32,688 nucleotides of DNA, from assembly GCA_950068185.1 (NCBI GenBank), contig CATMHL010000003.1, positions 1 through 32,688 of the forward strand. Direction: 5' to 3'. This stretch comes from an uncultured Pelagibacteraceae bacterium. GTDB lineage: Bacteria; Pseudomonadota; Alphaproteobacteria; Pelagibacterales; Pelagibacteraceae. Within the stretch, counting starts at the first letter, position 1. Every line of letters starts with the position of its first letter. Positions 1-9,891 of the stretch are shown in pieces. The notes under the pieces are model-generated. The model ran no database searches. It was given only the letters and a program-made list of their open reading frames with translations, and was not told where the DNA came from. The position numbers and the translations under genes are program-made.

Positions 1-1136
1 TTGTAATGTAACATAAATCTTACTCTTTTTTGTCCTTCCAAACTTTCAATTCGTTGTTCATCTTCTGTCGTTCCCAAGGTTGTAGTAACTAATGCTTGAG
101 TTTCACCTCTGGTAAATAAAGCAGATCCATGAGTCCTAGGTAATACTCCAACTTCACACTTAATAGGTCTCACATCTGACAATCCTCTTCCATCAATTCT
201 TTTTTTACTTTTAAGTATCTTTGTTCTTACTATATCTTTTTCTAAATTTTTTAATTGTAAGGATATTTCAAGCTCCGAATAAGTATCATCTCCTTCGAAT
301 AAGGATTTACATTTTTCGGACGCTAAATTAACTAATTCTGATCTTTTCTTTTTGTCTTTTTCAGAAAAAGCTTTTTCTAAATCTTTTGTTAGTTCTTTTG
401 AAATTTTATTTTTTAATTTGCTATAATCTTTTTCTTCTATCTTCCACGCTTCGTTTGAACTTTTTTTAGCTAGAGATTCTATCGCTTTGATTACTGGAAT
501 AAATTTTTCGTGTCCAAATTTAATTGCATCTAACATCTGTTTTTCGGTTAAACTTGATGCTTCAGATTCAACCATTAATACTGCATCTTTTGTGCCAGCA
601 ACAACTAAATCTAATTTGGACTCTTTTAACTCTTCTTTAGATGGATTTAATACATAATTGTTATTTATATAACCTACTCTTGAAGCAGCTATAGGTCCTT
701 GAAAAGGTAAGCCCGAAATTGCTAAAGCAGCTGACGATGCGATAATTGACAATATATCTGCCTCGTTTTCATTATCGTACGAAAGTACTGTTGGTAAAAT
801 TTGTACTTCATTTCTAAAATTTTCTGGAAATAATGGACGAATCGGTCGATCAATTAATCTTGAAATCAAAGTTTCAGATTCAGTTGGCCTTGCTTCTCTC
901 TTAAAATAACCTCCTGGTATTTTGCCAGCTGCATAATATTTTTCTTGATAATTTACTTGTAGTGGAAAATAATCAGTTTCTGGATCAACTTTTTTTGCAC
1001 CCACAACCGTTGAAATAACAACGGTTTCTCCACAAGTTGCAATTATGGCCCCGTCTGCTTGGCGGGCTATCTTGCCAGTTTCCAAAGTTAATTTTTTTCT
1101 ACCTAGTTCTATTTCTTCTTTAAATACTTTAAACAT
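1..1136 (-). CDS. pnp: Polyribonucleotide nucleotidyltransferase (PNPase), 3' part missing
   Basis: PNPase is a phosphorolytic 3'-5' exoribonuclease of mRNA decay. The visible 378 codons (family length about 700) begin at the ATG whose complement is at 1134-1136 and run off the left edge. The first RNase PH-like core is recognisable from GKIPGGYFKREARP (residues 71-84) and DRPIRPLF. A helical linker follows, and then the start of the second core, with RTHGSALFTRGETQ and ending near RFMLHY. The second-core active site, KH and S1 domains lie outside the window. The start codon directly abuts the rpsO stop codon, so it is probably cotranscribed and translationally coupled with rpsO. The family call is secure. 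Confidence 0.97.
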   Translation of the reverse strand, partial: MFKVFKEEIELGRKKLTLETGKIARQADGAIIATCGETVVISTVVGAKKVDPETDYFPLQVNYQEKYYAAGKIPGGYFKREARPTESETLISRLIDRPIRPLFPENFRNEVQILPTVLSYDNENEADILSIIASSAALAISGLPFQGPIAASRVGYINNNYVLNPSKEELKESKLDLVVAGTKDAVLMVESEASSLTEKQMLDAIKFGHEKFIPVIKAIESLAKKSSNEAWKIEEKDYSKLKNKISKELTKDLEKAFSEKDKKKRSELVNLASEKCKSLFEGDDTYSELEISLQLKNLEKDIVRTKILKSKKRIDGRGLSDVRPIKCEVGVLPRTHGSALFTRGETQALVTTTLGTTEDEQRIESLEGQKRVRFMLHY

Positions 1137-1397
1137 TTATTTTCTTAGTTTTAATTTTGTTAATATATTTTTATATGACTCAGAGTTGTTGCTTTTGAGA
1201 TATTCTAATAGGCGCTTTCTTCGGTTGACTGCATATAATAAGCCCCTCGTCGAATGTTTATCATTTTTATTTTTTTTAAAATGATTAGTTAAATTATTTA
1301 TTTTTTCACTTAATAAACCAATTTGAACTTCGGATGAACCTACATCTTTTGAATTAAGTTTCAAAGAGTCAATTATCTTTTTATTTTTTTTCTGCAT
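1137..1397 (-). CDS. rpsO: 30S ribosomal protein S15
   Basis: At 86 residues this is the normal length for S15, a primary 16S rRNA-binding protein of the small-subunit platform. Family sequence is visible: DVGSSEVQIGLL, the NHFKKNKNDKHSTRGLL block that contacts rRNA, and RRKRLLEYLK. It lies 2 nt downstream of rbfA and directly against pnp. In many proteobacteria truB sits between rbfA and rpsO; here there is no room for it. The S15 identification is certain at family level. Confidence 0.98.
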   Translation of the reverse strand: MQKKNKKIIDSLKLNSKDVGSSEVQIGLLSEKINNLTNHFKKNKNDKHSTRGLLYAVNRRKRLLEYLKSNNSESYKNILTKLKLRK

Positions 1398-1399
1398 AA

Positions 1400-1768
1400 T
1401 TATTTATTTTTTTGTATTAATTTTTCTATTTTTTCAGCATAATCAAACGATTTATCACCAACAAAAGAAACTTTTGGCAAAAACTTCATATCAATCTTTT
1501 TTGACAGAGCTTTTCTAATAAGATGGGAAAATTCAGTTAATATGTTAACTGCATGTTCTGTATCTTTTCCGCCCAATGGTATGACATACACTCTAGCATT
1601 TTTAAGATCTGGACTCATCCTGACTTCAGTAACCGTAATACTTTTTGTTTCTAAAATTGGTACTTTTGCCTCATCTTTTAAAAAAATTTGTCCCAAGGAC
1701 TGTTTTATTAATTCTCCTACTCTTAATTGTCTTTGTGAAAAGGGAGCATTATCGTTTCGCCTAATCAT
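1400..1768 (-). CDS. rbfA: Ribosome-binding factor A
   Basis: RbfA is a small KH-like protein that helps mature the 16S rRNA 5' end on the 30S subunit and supports growth in the cold. The 122-residue protein has the expected N-terminal stretch (SQRQLRVGELIKQSL) and the core ITVTEVRMSPDLKNARVYV. The C-terminal helix has the usual RKALSKKIDMKFLPKVSF pattern. Its ATG overlaps the infB stop by one base (TAATG), which indicates translational coupling. The infB-rbfA-rpsO order is classical. Confidence 0.97.
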   Translation of the reverse strand: MIRRNDNAPFSQRQLRVGELIKQSLGQIFLKDEAKVPILETKSITVTEVRMSPDLKNARVYVIPLGGKDTEHAVNILTEFSHLIRKALSKKIDMKFLPKVSFVGDKSFDYAEKIEKLIQKNK

Positions 1769-4002
1769 TAAATTCTTCTTTCTGTCTCTATAATCTTATA
1801 AACTTCGATTACATCTTTTTCTTTAAAATCGGCAAAATTTTTGAGGGTTATACCACATTCAAGACCTGCCGTTACTTGTTTTGCGGCATTTTTTTCTCTA
1901 AAAATACTATTTATTGCACCTGTATATAATACATTTCCATCTCTTATCAACCTGGCATTTAAATTATTTACTATTTCTCCTTCTATAACTTTTGATCCGG
2001 CTACTTTGCCAACTTTCGAAACCGTAAAAATTGTCTGCACTTCTGCAGAACCTACCGCTTGTTCTTTTACATCTGGTTTTAGTAAACCTGATAATGAGTC
2101 ATTTATAAAATCTAAAACCTCATAAATTATATTAAAAAATTTTATTGTTATTTTATGAGTTTCAGCCAATTTCTTTGCTTCTTTATTTGGTCTCACATTA
2201 AAACCTATAAGAATAGCATTAGAAGCTCTTGCAAGAGTTACATCTGTTTCAGTAATTACACCAATATTAGATAAAATTATTTTTGGAGTAACTTCTGGAT
2301 GCTTGATTTTCTCAATTGCATTTTTTAGTGCTTCGCTAGAACCATGTACATCAGATTTAATAATTATAGACAGTTCTTCAGGTGTAGCGGTGTCGTCAAA
2401 TGCAGATTCTTTATTTGCTGAAATTAGTGGTGCCTGTTTTGATTTCAAGTCTTTAATTCTATATTCATTTATTTTCTTTGCTTTCTCTTCAGAATCCACC
2501 ACTATAAAATCATCACCAGCAAATGCAGAATTATTCATACCCAAAATCTCTACTGGAGTTGATGGTAATGCTGAATCAATATTTTGTCCTTGATCATTTA
2601 TCATTGCCCTTATTTTTCCCCAAGTGTTTCCGCTAACAAAATAATTCCCTTTCTCTAAATTACCACTTATTATCAAAACTGTAGACACTGATCCTTTACC
2701 TTTATCTATTCTAGATTCTAGTATAACCCCTGTTGCAGAGCCTTCGAAACTTGCTGTTAGATCAAGAAGGTCTGATTGAAGAGTAATATTTTCCTTAAGT
2801 TTATCTAAATTTTTTTTTGTAATCGCTGAAACCTCAGCAAACAATGTGTCTCCACTTAATTCTTCTGCAATTAACTCATATTGCAAAAGTTCATTTTTTA
2901 TTTTTTGTGGATCAGCTGCAGGTAAATCACATTTGTTTATTGCAACAATAATTGGCACTTTTGCCGCTTTTGCGTGTTTTATTGCTTCTATTGTTTGAGG
3001 TTTAACTCCATCATCAGCTGCCACAACAAGAACAACGATGTCTGTCACTTTTGATCCTCTTGCTCTCATTTCAGTAAAAGCTGCATGGCCTGGTGTATCA
3101 ATAAATGTAATACTTTTTCCTTTTTCTGTTTTTACTCTATAAGCCCCTATGTGTTGAGTTATTCCTCCATGTTCCTGTGCAACAATGTTCGTGTTTCTTA
3201 AAGCGTCCAGTAATGATGTTTTTCCATGATCAACATGACCCATAACAGTTACAATTGGAGGTCTTGATTTTAAATTTTTGTTATCTTTTTTTTCGGGTTT
3301 TAAAATATTTAAATCTGGTTTTTTTTCCCTAATAGGTATATTTCCAAATTCTTTTACAAGATATTCCGCTGTATCAGCATCAATAGTATGATTTATAGTT
3401 GCAACAACACCCATACCCAAAAGATGTTTGATTATATTACTAGCCTGCATAGCCATTCTATTTGAAAGTTCTTGTATAGTAATCTTGCCAGGAATATTGA
3501 CTTCATGAACAATTTTTTTAGTTTCAATCTTTGCTTTTTCAGAATCTTGGTTTTTCTTTTCTTTAAGTCTGGCACGTCTTACCGATGCTAAACTTCTCTC
3601 TCTTCCATCCAAAACTTCATCATCTAAAGCTTTTGATAAAGTAAGTTTTTGTTCTCTTTTTGAAGTAAACCCTTTGTCTTTTCCTAAACTGCTCTTTTTT
3701 GGTTGTAAACTATCTTCTTTTAAATTTTTAAATCTATTCGTGGCTCTTTCTTCAGCCATCTTTCTAATATCAACATTGCTGTTTATTCGTGTTTTTTTTG
3801 GAATGAAATTAGCAGTTGATTTAGATTTGTTAAAGTTATTATCTCGCGATTGAAATTTCTTTTCTCCCCATCTTCTTGGAGCTTTTTTTTCTATAAGAAC
3901 CGATGTTTTTTGCCTACTTTTTACATAATTCGGAACATTATGTAGTGTTTTTGATGAAACACTTAAAGTAAGTTTTTTTTTCTTTATTTTTTTTTCTTCC
4001 AT
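1768..4002 (-). CDS. infB: Translation initiation factor IF-2
   Basis: IF-2 is the GTPase that brings initiator tRNA to the 30S subunit and promotes subunit joining. All GTPase motifs are present: GHVDHGKT (255-262), DTPGH (302-306) and NKCD (356-359). Residues 1-165 are a lysine-rich, low-complexity region. An IF2-N module (about 168-225, [20 protein letters not shown]) precedes the G domain. Domains II-IV and the fMet-tRNA-binding C-terminus follow (about 420-744). At 744 residues it is shorter than the roughly 890 of E. coli, because the N-terminal extension is compact. It lies 14 nt downstream of nusA, with no ylxR in between. Confidence 0.99.
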   Translation of the reverse strand: MEEKKIKKKKLTLSVSSKTLHNVPNYVKSRQKTSVLIEKKAPRRWGEKKFQSRDNNFNKSKSTANFIPKKTRINSNVDIRKMAEERATNRFKNLKEDSLQPKKSSLGKDKGFTSKREQKLTLSKALDDEVLDGRERSLASVRRARLKEKKNQDSEKAKIETKKIVHEVNIPGKITIQELSNRMAMQASNIIKHLLGMGVVATINHTIDADTAEYLVKEFGNIPIREKKPDLNILKPEKKDNKNLKSRPPIVTVMGHVDHGKTSLLDALRNTNIVAQEHGGITQHIGAYRVKTEKGKSITFIDTPGHAAFTEMRARGSKVTDIVVLVVAADDGVKPQTIEAIKHAKAAKVPIIVAINKCDLPAADPQKIKNELLQYELIAEELSGDTLFAEVSAITKKNLDKLKENITLQSDLLDLTASFEGSATGVILESRIDKGKGSVSTVLIISGNLEKGNYFVSGNTWGKIRAMINDQGQNIDSALPSTPVEILGMNNSAFAGDDFIVVDSEEKAKKINEYRIKDLKSKQAPLISANKESAFDDTATPEELSIIIKSDVHGSSEALKNAIEKIKHPEVTPKIILSNIGVITETDVTLARASNAILIGFNVRPNKEAKKLAETHKITIKFFNIIYEVLDFINDSLSGLLKPDVKEQAVGSAEVQTIFTVSKVGKVAGSKVIEGEIVNNLNARLIRDGNVLYTGAINSIFREKNAAKQVTAGLECGITLKNFADFKEKDVIEVYKIIETERRI

Positions 4003-4016
4003 AAAAAAGATTTTCT

Positions 4017-5564
4017 TTATTTAAATACAATATTTCTAGCGTTAATAATTAAATTATCCGCTTCATTATTCGTCAAAGCAAACTCCTCAAGATATCCTTC
4101 AATTTTATATCTGATGCCTTTTTTTTCATCATAACCACCTATCAATTCATCAGTAGAAAGGTCTGCAAAATCCTTCAAAGTTTTAATTTTTTTTTCACCT
4201 AATGTTAATAACATTCCTGGTGTAAGCCCCTTGTGATTTATCAAATCATCATTAACGCCAAGATCTTTTAATTTTTTTTCAATATTTTCTTTTTCTTTAA
4301 CAAGATATTCCGCTGCTCTTTCTTTTAATTCATTGGCTGTGTTTTGGTCTACACCTTCAATTTTTATAATCTCATCTAGAGATGCTTGAGAAATTTCTTT
4401 AACTGAAGAAAATCCTTCGGCAACCAAAAGTTGTCCTAAAGTTTCATCTACCTCTAAATTTTTTACAAAAATTTCAGTTTTTTCTTTGAATTCTAATTGT
4501 CTTTTATCAGACTCTTCCTTTTCAGTTAATATATCTATTTCGAAATCAATTAATTTTGATGCCAATCTAACATTTTGTCCTCTTCTTCCTATTGCTTTAC
4601 TTAAATTTTCTTCAGTTAAAATAACTTCTATTTTTCTATTTTGATCGTCAATTATTACTTTTTGAATTTCAGCAGGCGCCAAAGCACTTACAACAAGAGA
4701 TGCCACATCTTCTGACCAATGAACTATATCTATTTTTTCTCCTGAAAGCTCGTTCACTACCGATTGGACTCTACTTCCCCTCATACCAACGCATGCTCCA
4801 ACGGGATCAATAGAAGAATCTTTTGAGATAACGCAAATTTTTGCTCTACTGCCTGGGTCTCTAGCGGACGATTTAATTTCGATGATTCCATCATAAATTT
4901 CAGGAACTTCTTGAAAAAATAATTTTTCCATAAATTTTGGACTAGCTCTAGATAAAAATATTTGTTGGCCCTTATTTTCTCTAATTACATCATAACAATA
5001 AGCTTTGATTCTATCTCCAGTCTTTAGAACTTCTCTAGGTATAAGCTCTTCTTTTTTAATAATAGATTCAGCTCTATTTAGATCTACAATTACATTTCCA
5101 TATTCTAATCTTTTTACCATACCACTTAAAATTTCATCCTTTTTACCAATAAAGTCATTATATTGCCTTTCTTTTTCAGCAGAGCGCACACTTTGAGTTA
5201 TCACCTGCCTGGCTGTTTGAGCAGCAATTCTTCCTAAATCTATAGGGGGTAATTGTTCAAATATTTCATCTCCGACTTTAATGTTTTCTTTATTTTGTAT
5301 TTTTTTTGCATGCTCCAATGAAATTTCAGTATCCAAATTTTCTGGTGACTCCACAATTGTTAATACCTTGTGCAAACTTATATTCCCATTTTCTCTGTCG
5401 ATTTTAGCTCGTATGTCATTTTCTGATCCAAACTTTGTTTTAGCTGCCTTTTGTATTGCTAACTCCATTGAGCTTAGTATAATTTCTGGATCAATAGATT
5501 TTTCTGCGGCAACAGCTTCAGCTATTCTTAAAAGTTCTACTTTATCAGATCTTTGGTTCAACAT
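4017..5564 (-). CDS. nusA: Transcription termination/antitermination protein NusA
   Basis: NusA binds RNA polymerase and nascent RNA and modulates pausing, intrinsic termination and antitermination. The 515-residue protein has an N-terminal RNAP-binding domain (about 1-130), an S1 domain (about 135-205), tandem KH domains (about 225-350, with VGACVGMRGSRVQSVVNEL and AIGRRGQNVRLASKL) and two C-terminal helix-hairpin-helix repeats (about 365-500), as in other proteobacteria. The ATG start follows an AGAGGAAA stretch. The usual upstream partner rimP is absent. Instead a hairpin plus T tract lies 21 to 46 nt upstream of the start, with a promoter-like pair beyond it. It heads the nusA-infB-rbfA-rpsO-pnp unit. 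Confidence 0.98.
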   Translation of the reverse strand: MLNQRSDKVELLRIAEAVAAEKSIDPEIILSSMELAIQKAAKTKFGSENDIRAKIDRENGNISLHKVLTIVESPENLDTEISLEHAKKIQNKENIKVGDEIFEQLPPIDLGRIAAQTARQVITQSVRSAEKERQYNDFIGKKDEILSGMVKRLEYGNVIVDLNRAESIIKKEELIPREVLKTGDRIKAYCYDVIRENKGQQIFLSRASPKFMEKLFFQEVPEIYDGIIEIKSSARDPGSRAKICVISKDSSIDPVGACVGMRGSRVQSVVNELSGEKIDIVHWSEDVASLVVSALAPAEIQKVIIDDQNRKIEVILTEENLSKAIGRRGQNVRLASKLIDFEIDILTEKEESDKRQLEFKEKTEIFVKNLEVDETLGQLLVAEGFSSVKEISQASLDEIIKIEGVDQNTANELKERAAEYLVKEKENIEKKLKDLGVNDDLINHKGLTPGMLLTLGEKKIKTLKDFADLSTDELIGGYDEKKGIRYKIEGYLEEFALTNNEADNLIINARNIVFK

Positions 5565-5584
5565 AATTGAATTCCGTTTCCTCT

Positions 5585-5610
5585 AAAAAAAAATGGGCAA
5601 AAGCCCATTT
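5585..5610 (-). terminator. Rho-independent terminator between metK and nusA (possible nusA leader attenuator)
   Basis: Read on the minus strand, an 8-bp perfect stem AAATGGGC / GCCCATTT with a TTTT loop runs straight into a run of nine T residues (complement of 5585-5593). That is a textbook intrinsic terminator. It lies about 60 nt past the metK stop and only 21 nt before the nusA start codon. It most simply ends the fur-to-metK transcript. If nusA has its own promoter at 5636-5664, however, the same hairpin would sit in the nusA leader. Confidence 0.85.
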
Positions 5611-5635
5611 TGGATTTTCCAGGTAACTTAAGGTT

Positions 5636-5664
5636 TATTTAATTTATATTTTAACTTTTTTCAA
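5636..5664 (-). promoter_or_regulatory. Candidate sigma-70 type promoter for nusA
   Basis: On the minus strand there is TTGAAA (complement of 5659-5664), a 17-bp spacer, then TAAATA (complement of 5636-5641). It lies just past the metK stop and upstream of the terminator hairpin. The background is very AT-rich, so chance matches are likely. Support is the near-consensus -35, the exact spacing and the need for a start site after the metK terminator. Confidence 0.35.
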
Positions 5665-5667
5665 GGC

Positions 5668-6834
5668 CTACTTTTTGAAAATTGTTGTTTTATCAATTTT
5701 TTCCCAAGAAAAGGAACCATTTAATCTTGGTTTTCTACCAAAATGACCGTAGGTTGCAGTACATTCATATATAGGTTTATTTAAAGACAACATTTCTCTT
5801 ATACCTCTAGGGCTTAAATCAAAATTATCTTTTATTAAATTTTTCACATGTTTTGACTTTTCATCATCACCGTCAAAAAGATCAACGTATATTGATAAAG
5901 GTTTAGAAACACCAATAGCATAAGCTAATTGAATTAAACATTTATTTGCAATTTTTGAGGCAACTACATTTTTTGCAATATATCTTGCGGCATAAGCAGC
6001 CGATCTATCAACTTTACTTGGATCCTTGCCAGAAAAGGCTCCTCCTCCATGAGGCGCGGCTCCACCGTAAGTATCAACAACAATCTTTCTTCCCGTTAAA
6101 CCTGAGTCTCCATCGGGTCCTCCAATTATAAACTGACCTGTCGGATTCACATAAAACTCCTCTTCCTTTAATCCTGATAGCAATTCTTTTGGAATTGATT
6201 TTTCTAAATATGGACGGACTATTTCTTTTACTTGAGATTGATTAACTTCCGGTGAATGCTGAGTAGAAATTACAACAGACGTTACTTTTGTTGGTATTCC
6301 ATTTTCATACATCATTGTAACTTGACTTTTTGAATCTGGTTCTAACTTATCTGCCTTACCATTTTTTCTATCTGCAGCCATTAATTTTAATATTTTGTGA
6401 GAATAATAAATTGGTGCTGGCATTAAAACTTCAGTTTCATCACATGCGTAGCCAAACATCATTCCTTGATCACCGGCCCCCTCATCTTTTTTATTACCTT
6501 TCGAATCCACCCCCATGGCAATATCCGTAGATTGAGAGTGCAAATGAACATCTATACTACAATTTTTCCAGTGAAATCCTTTTTGTTCATATCCTATATC
6601 TTTAATACAATTACGAACTTTATTTATTAAATCATCTCTCCTAATTGCTGGTCCCCTTGTTTCTCCAACCAAAATAACTTTGTTTGTAGTTGTTAAAGTT
6701 TCACATGCTACTCTGGAAAAAGGTTCTTTTGCTAGATAGGTATCCACAACCATGTCTGATATACGGTCACAAATCTTATCTGGATGACCTTCTGAAACAG
6801 ATTCGCTAGTAAATAAATATGATTTTTTACTCAT
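5668..6834 (-). CDS. metK: S-adenosylmethionine synthetase
   Basis: MetK makes S-adenosylmethionine from methionine and ATP in the cytoplasm. The 388-residue protein is of normal length. Signature segments are all present: GHPDK (16-20) at the ATP site, the [12 protein letters not shown] hexapeptide region, and the P-loop-like [19 protein letters not shown] segment. Its ATG overlaps the lnt stop by one base (TAATG), so translation is coupled to lnt and no room exists for a dedicated SAM riboswitch leader. A strong hairpin terminator follows at 5585-5610. Next to metK one often finds trmB and rimP in Alphaproteobacteria; neither is here. Confidence 0.99.
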   Translation of the reverse strand: MSKKSYLFTSESVSEGHPDKICDRISDMVVDTYLAKEPFSRVACETLTTTNKVILVGETRGPAIRRDDLINKVRNCIKDIGYEQKGFHWKNCSIDVHLHSQSTDIAMGVDSKGNKKDEGAGDQGMMFGYACDETEVLMPAPIYYSHKILKLMAADRKNGKADKLEPDSKSQVTMMYENGIPTKVTSVVISTQHSPEVNQSQVKEIVRPYLEKSIPKELLSGLKEEEFYVNPTGQFIIGGPDGDSGLTGRKIVVDTYGGAAPHGGGAFSGKDPSKVDRSAAYAARYIAKNVVASKIANKCLIQLAYAIGVSKPLSIYVDLFDGDDEKSKHVKNLIKDNFDLSPRGIREMLSLNKPIYECTATYGHFGRKPRLNGSFSWEKIDKTTIFKK

Positions 6835-8408
6835 TAGATTTTAAGTTTTTTAAAAATTAAAGTTAGAAATATATACAATAAAATTATTAAAAAAAATATT
6901 TTATTTCCATGATTGGAAAATAAAGTAGGTTGATTAAAGTAGGGGAAATTTAATTCAATATTACCTGACTCTCCCGTATTAAGTGATTTAAGCACTTTAC
7001 CATTTGGATTAATAAAAGCAGAAATTCCCTTATTGGCAGATCTTGCAATAAAAACTCCTTCTTCGATTGATCGATAAATTGCTTTTGTAAAGTGTTGCTG
7101 TGGACCTATTGATTGACCAAACCAAGCATCTTCGGAAATATTAACTACTAGATCAGGAAGTTGATTTGCTTTTTTTATTTTAGCTGGATAAATTATTTCA
7201 TAACAAATTAGTGGAAGAATCAATTTTTCATTAAACTGACTACCAAGATTTATCATCATTCTTTCGTCTCCGGAAGAAAATGAACTATATCCTGGAGTTA
7301 TTTTTTTTAATCCAAATTTAGATAAAGTTTTTTCAAAAGGTAAAAATTCACCAAAAGGAACAAGATTAATTTTATTATATAATGATAAAATTTCTAATTT
7401 ATAGTTTAAGACCGCTAAACTGTTAAAATATTTTTGATCATCTATGTTATTAATGCTAGTAAAATTATTTATTCCTAAAATTATTAAATGATTTTCAGAA
7501 AATTTATCTTTAAATAAATTTCGATACTTTTTTATATCTTCTAAATAAGATTGATAAAATATCCCTTCTGGCCAAATAAACAAAGTTTTTTTATCTTTCT
7601 TCGGATCACTAATTTTAATAAGTCGTTTAATTTGAAATTCTTCACTTTGATTATTATAATCTTTAAGTGAAAAATTAGGTGAAATTATCTTAACATTGAT
7701 TTCTTTATCAAATTTATAATTGCTGTTGTTAAGTTTAAACTTTCCGTATGAATAATTTCCAATAAAAATTATTAAACAAAACAAAACAAAAAAAATATTT
7801 TTTAAAACAAACTCTTTTTTAAAAAAAAGAAAAGGAATGCAAAAAAAAGTAATCGAAATCAAACTTAATGAATATGCACCTATTAATGATAGTATTTGTA
7901 CAATTTCTGTTGACCATGACCAAGTATATGAAATTAAATTCCATGGGAACCCAGTAAATAAATTTCCTCTTAAAAATTCAAATATAGAAAAAACTAAAGA
8001 AAAAAATAAAATAAAAGAAATATCTTTCTCTACAAAGGTCCCTACTAGTAAAATTGCTAGCCCAAAAAATAAAGATAAGAATAGAGGAATCAATATAAGA
8101 GCAAAAGGAATTAAACCTTTGAACATTTCATCGTGAGTTAAAGATATAGCAATCCAATAATTGCCTAATAAAAAAAAGCCAAACCCAAAAGAACATCCTA
8201 AATAAAAAAAATACCGATTAGACTTTTTATTCCTATATTTAGATTGTGTACTTTTTTTAACTTTTGAAATTAAAAATAATAAAATTGAAAATGTAAAAAA
8301 ATTTATAAATGTTAAATTATATGGAGCAAAACCGAGGATCGTTATTGCACCAAGTAAAAAGGGGGCAAAAAATATAACGAATAATTTATTATTAAGTTTA
8401 GCAATCAA
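6834..8408 (-). CDS. lnt: Apolipoprotein N-acyltransferase
   Basis: Lnt adds the third acyl chain to the N-terminal cysteine of lipoproteins at the outer face of the inner membrane. The 524 residues show an N-terminal multi-helix membrane part (about residues 8-218), a periplasmic nitrilase-fold domain and a C-terminal membrane helix (about 500-520). The catalytic triad is visible: E281 (WPEG), K346 ([15 protein letters not shown]) and C402 (LICYEI). I chose the TTG start at 8406-8408 because AAGGA sits 7 nt before it and no ATG occurs nearby. It lies 16 nt after ybeY and overlaps metK by one base. The BON-domain lipoprotein at 20062-20652 would be one substrate of this pathway. Confidence 0.95.
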   Translation of the reverse strand: MIAKLNNKLFVIFFAPFLLGAITILGFAPYNLTFINFFTFSILLFLISKVKKSTQSKYRNKKSNRYFFYLGCSFGFGFFLLGNYWIAISLTHDEMFKGLIPFALILIPLFLSLFFGLAILLVGTFVEKDISFILFFSLVFSIFEFLRGNLFTGFPWNLISYTWSWSTEIVQILSLIGAYSLSLISITFFCIPFLFFKKEFVLKNIFFVLFCLIIFIGNYSYGKFKLNNSNYKFDKEINVKIISPNFSLKDYNNQSEEFQIKRLIKISDPKKDKKTLFIWPEGIFYQSYLEDIKKYRNLFKDKFSENHLIILGINNFTSINNIDDQKYFNSLAVLNYKLEILSLYNKINLVPFGEFLPFEKTLSKFGLKKITPGYSSFSSGDERMMINLGSQFNEKLILPLICYEIIYPAKIKKANQLPDLVVNISEDAWFGQSIGPQQHFTKAIYRSIEEGVFIARSANKGISAFINPNGKVLKSLNTGESGNIELNFPYFNQPTLFSNHGNKIFFLIILLYIFLTLIFKKLKI

Positions 8409-8424
8409 ATTAAAATCCTTATTA

Positions 8425-8883
8425 TTAATTAATTGAATTTAAAATTCTCTTTTCAATTTTATTCATCTTGGAATAATCTTGATTTTTAATGTGATTATAA
8501 CCTATCAGATGTAAAAGGCCGTGAACCCAAGCTTTATCAAATTCTAAAAGGAAATTATTTTTTTTTGTTCGAGAATTAATAATTTCATAAGATGTAGCCA
8601 TATCTCCTATATAAAGTTTTTTTTGTTTAATAAATTTTAAATTATTTGAAGACAAAAAAGGAAATGATAAAACGTCAGTTGATTTGTTTTGATTTCTGAA
8701 TTTTTTATTAAGTCTTTTCATATTTAAGGAACTGGTTAATAAAATAGTAAAAGTGATATTTTTTCCTTTAAAAAATTTAACAATTTTTGAAATTTTTTTT
8801 AATTTTTTACTAAAATACTTTTTAGGATTTTTAATTTTTTTATGCCAAGATTTACTATTTACCTCAACATTAACCTTTATCAT
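8425..8883 (-). CDS. ybeY: Endoribonuclease YbeY (rRNA maturation factor)
   Basis: YbeY is a zinc-dependent endoribonuclease involved in 16S rRNA 3'-end maturation and ribosome quality control. The 152-residue protein carries the UPF0054 metal-binding motif HGLLHLIGYNH, with H121, H125 and H131 as zinc ligands, and the upstream STDVLSFPF motif. Its start overlaps the 3' end of phoH by 14 nt. The phoH-ybeY-lnt order is conserved widely; a corC-type gene often between ybeY and lnt is absent. The N-terminal 45 residues are very lysine-rich. Confidence 0.96.
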   Translation of the reverse strand: MIKVNVEVNSKSWHKKIKNPKKYFSKKLKKISKIVKFFKGKNITFTILLTSSLNMKRLNKKFRNQNKSTDVLSFPFLSSNNLKFIKQKKLYIGDMATSYEIINSRTKKNNFLLEFDKAWVHGLLHLIGYNHIKNQDYSKMNKIEKRILNSIN

Positions 8884-9886
8884 CGGTATTCTTTTGATAG
8901 GCTTCTACAATTTTTGTTACCAATGGATGTCTCATTACATCTTGATGGTCAAAATTTATAACTGATATTTCTTTAATACCTTTTAATATAGCTTGTGATT
9001 TTATTAAACCTGATTGATTTTTATTTGGTAAATCAACTTGCGACGGATCTCCATTTACAACTAGTTTTGATTTTTCCCCTATTCTAGTTAAAAACATTTT
9101 AATTTGTGTTTCAGTTGCGTTTTGGGCTTCATCAAGAATAGCAAATGAATTTTTTAAAGTACGTCCTCTCATAAAAGCAAGCGGTGCTATTTCAATGGAG
9201 CCAGATTCAATTTTTCTTTGAATTTTATCGTAGTCCAATAAGTCATAAAGAGAATCATATAAGGGTCTTAAATAAGGATCTATTTTTTCTTTCATATCAC
9301 CAGGTAAAAAACCTAACCTTTCCCCAGCTTCAACTGCTGGTCTCGATAAAATTATTCTTTCAACTTTTTTCTCCAACAGCATAGATAAAGCTACAGCTAC
9401 GGCCAAATAGGTTTTGCCTGTCCCTGCTGGACCTAGTGACATTACTATTTGGTTAGTCCTAAGTGATCTTACATATTCTTTTTGTTTTAATGATCTGGGT
9501 ATAACAGACCTTTTTGGAGTTTTAATTACATCTCCTAGGGGCTGCACAGTTGATTGGTTTTTTGTGTCTAGTACCATGTCTTTATTTAATGATGTAGTTA
9601 CATCATTTCCATCTATTTTTTTATCAGATATAAAGCGTTTAATTAAGTACTCAATTGCATCTTTAACTTTTTCATTTGCATGTTTATCACCCTTAATTGC
9701 AATTGAATTACCTCTAAAATAAATCTTTGAACCGCTAATTTTTTCTAATTCTTTAAGATTATTATCAAAAGATCCTACGATTCCCATCAAAATTTGATTA
9801 TTAAATATACGAACGTTAATTGAGTCATCTACTCCACGTGTTATTGCAACTTCCTTATCACTATTATTTTGTTTATTTATTTTCAC
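8870..9886 (-). CDS. ybeZ: PhoH-like ATPase (PhoL/YbeZ type)
   Basis: This is a PhoH-family P-loop ATPase, the constant neighbour of ybeY, thought to act with it in RNA/ribosome metabolism. Walker A GPAGTGKT is at 152-159 and Walker B ILDEAQ at 250-255, followed by the family stretch NATETQIKMFLTRIG. The N-terminal about 100 residues are a KH-like region seen in the long PhoH form. The 338-residue length is typical. The start is a GTG at 9884-9886, 5 nt past the miaB stop and without a visible Shine-Dalgarno, so an alternative internal start cannot be ruled out. Confidence 0.95.
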   Translation of the reverse strand: MKINKQNNSDKEVAITRGVDDSINVRIFNNQILMGIVGSFDNNLKELEKISGSKIYFRGNSIAIKGDKHANEKVKDAIEYLIKRFISDKKIDGNDVTTSLNKDMVLDTKNQSTVQPLGDVIKTPKRSVIPRSLKQKEYVRSLRTNQIVMSLGPAGTGKTYLAVAVALSMLLEKKVERIILSRPAVEAGERLGFLPGDMKEKIDPYLRPLYDSLYDLLDYDKIQRKIESGSIEIAPLAFMRGRTLKNSFAILDEAQNATETQIKMFLTRIGEKSKLVVNGDPSQVDLPNKNQSGLIKSQAILKGIKEISVINFDHQDVMRHPLVTKIVEAYQKNTDDKG

Positions 9887-9891
9887 AAAAA

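Noticed and set aside
7837-8136. 99-codon plus-strand frame inside lnt
   Set aside because: Lysine/isoleucine-rich shadow of the antisense lnt gene, with no recognisable domain, in a region fully explained by Lnt membrane helices.
6835-8408. SAM riboswitch upstream of metK
   Set aside because: metK overlaps the lnt stop codon, so there is no untranslated leader to hold one, and no SAM-II or SAM-V like pseudoknot was apparent nearby.
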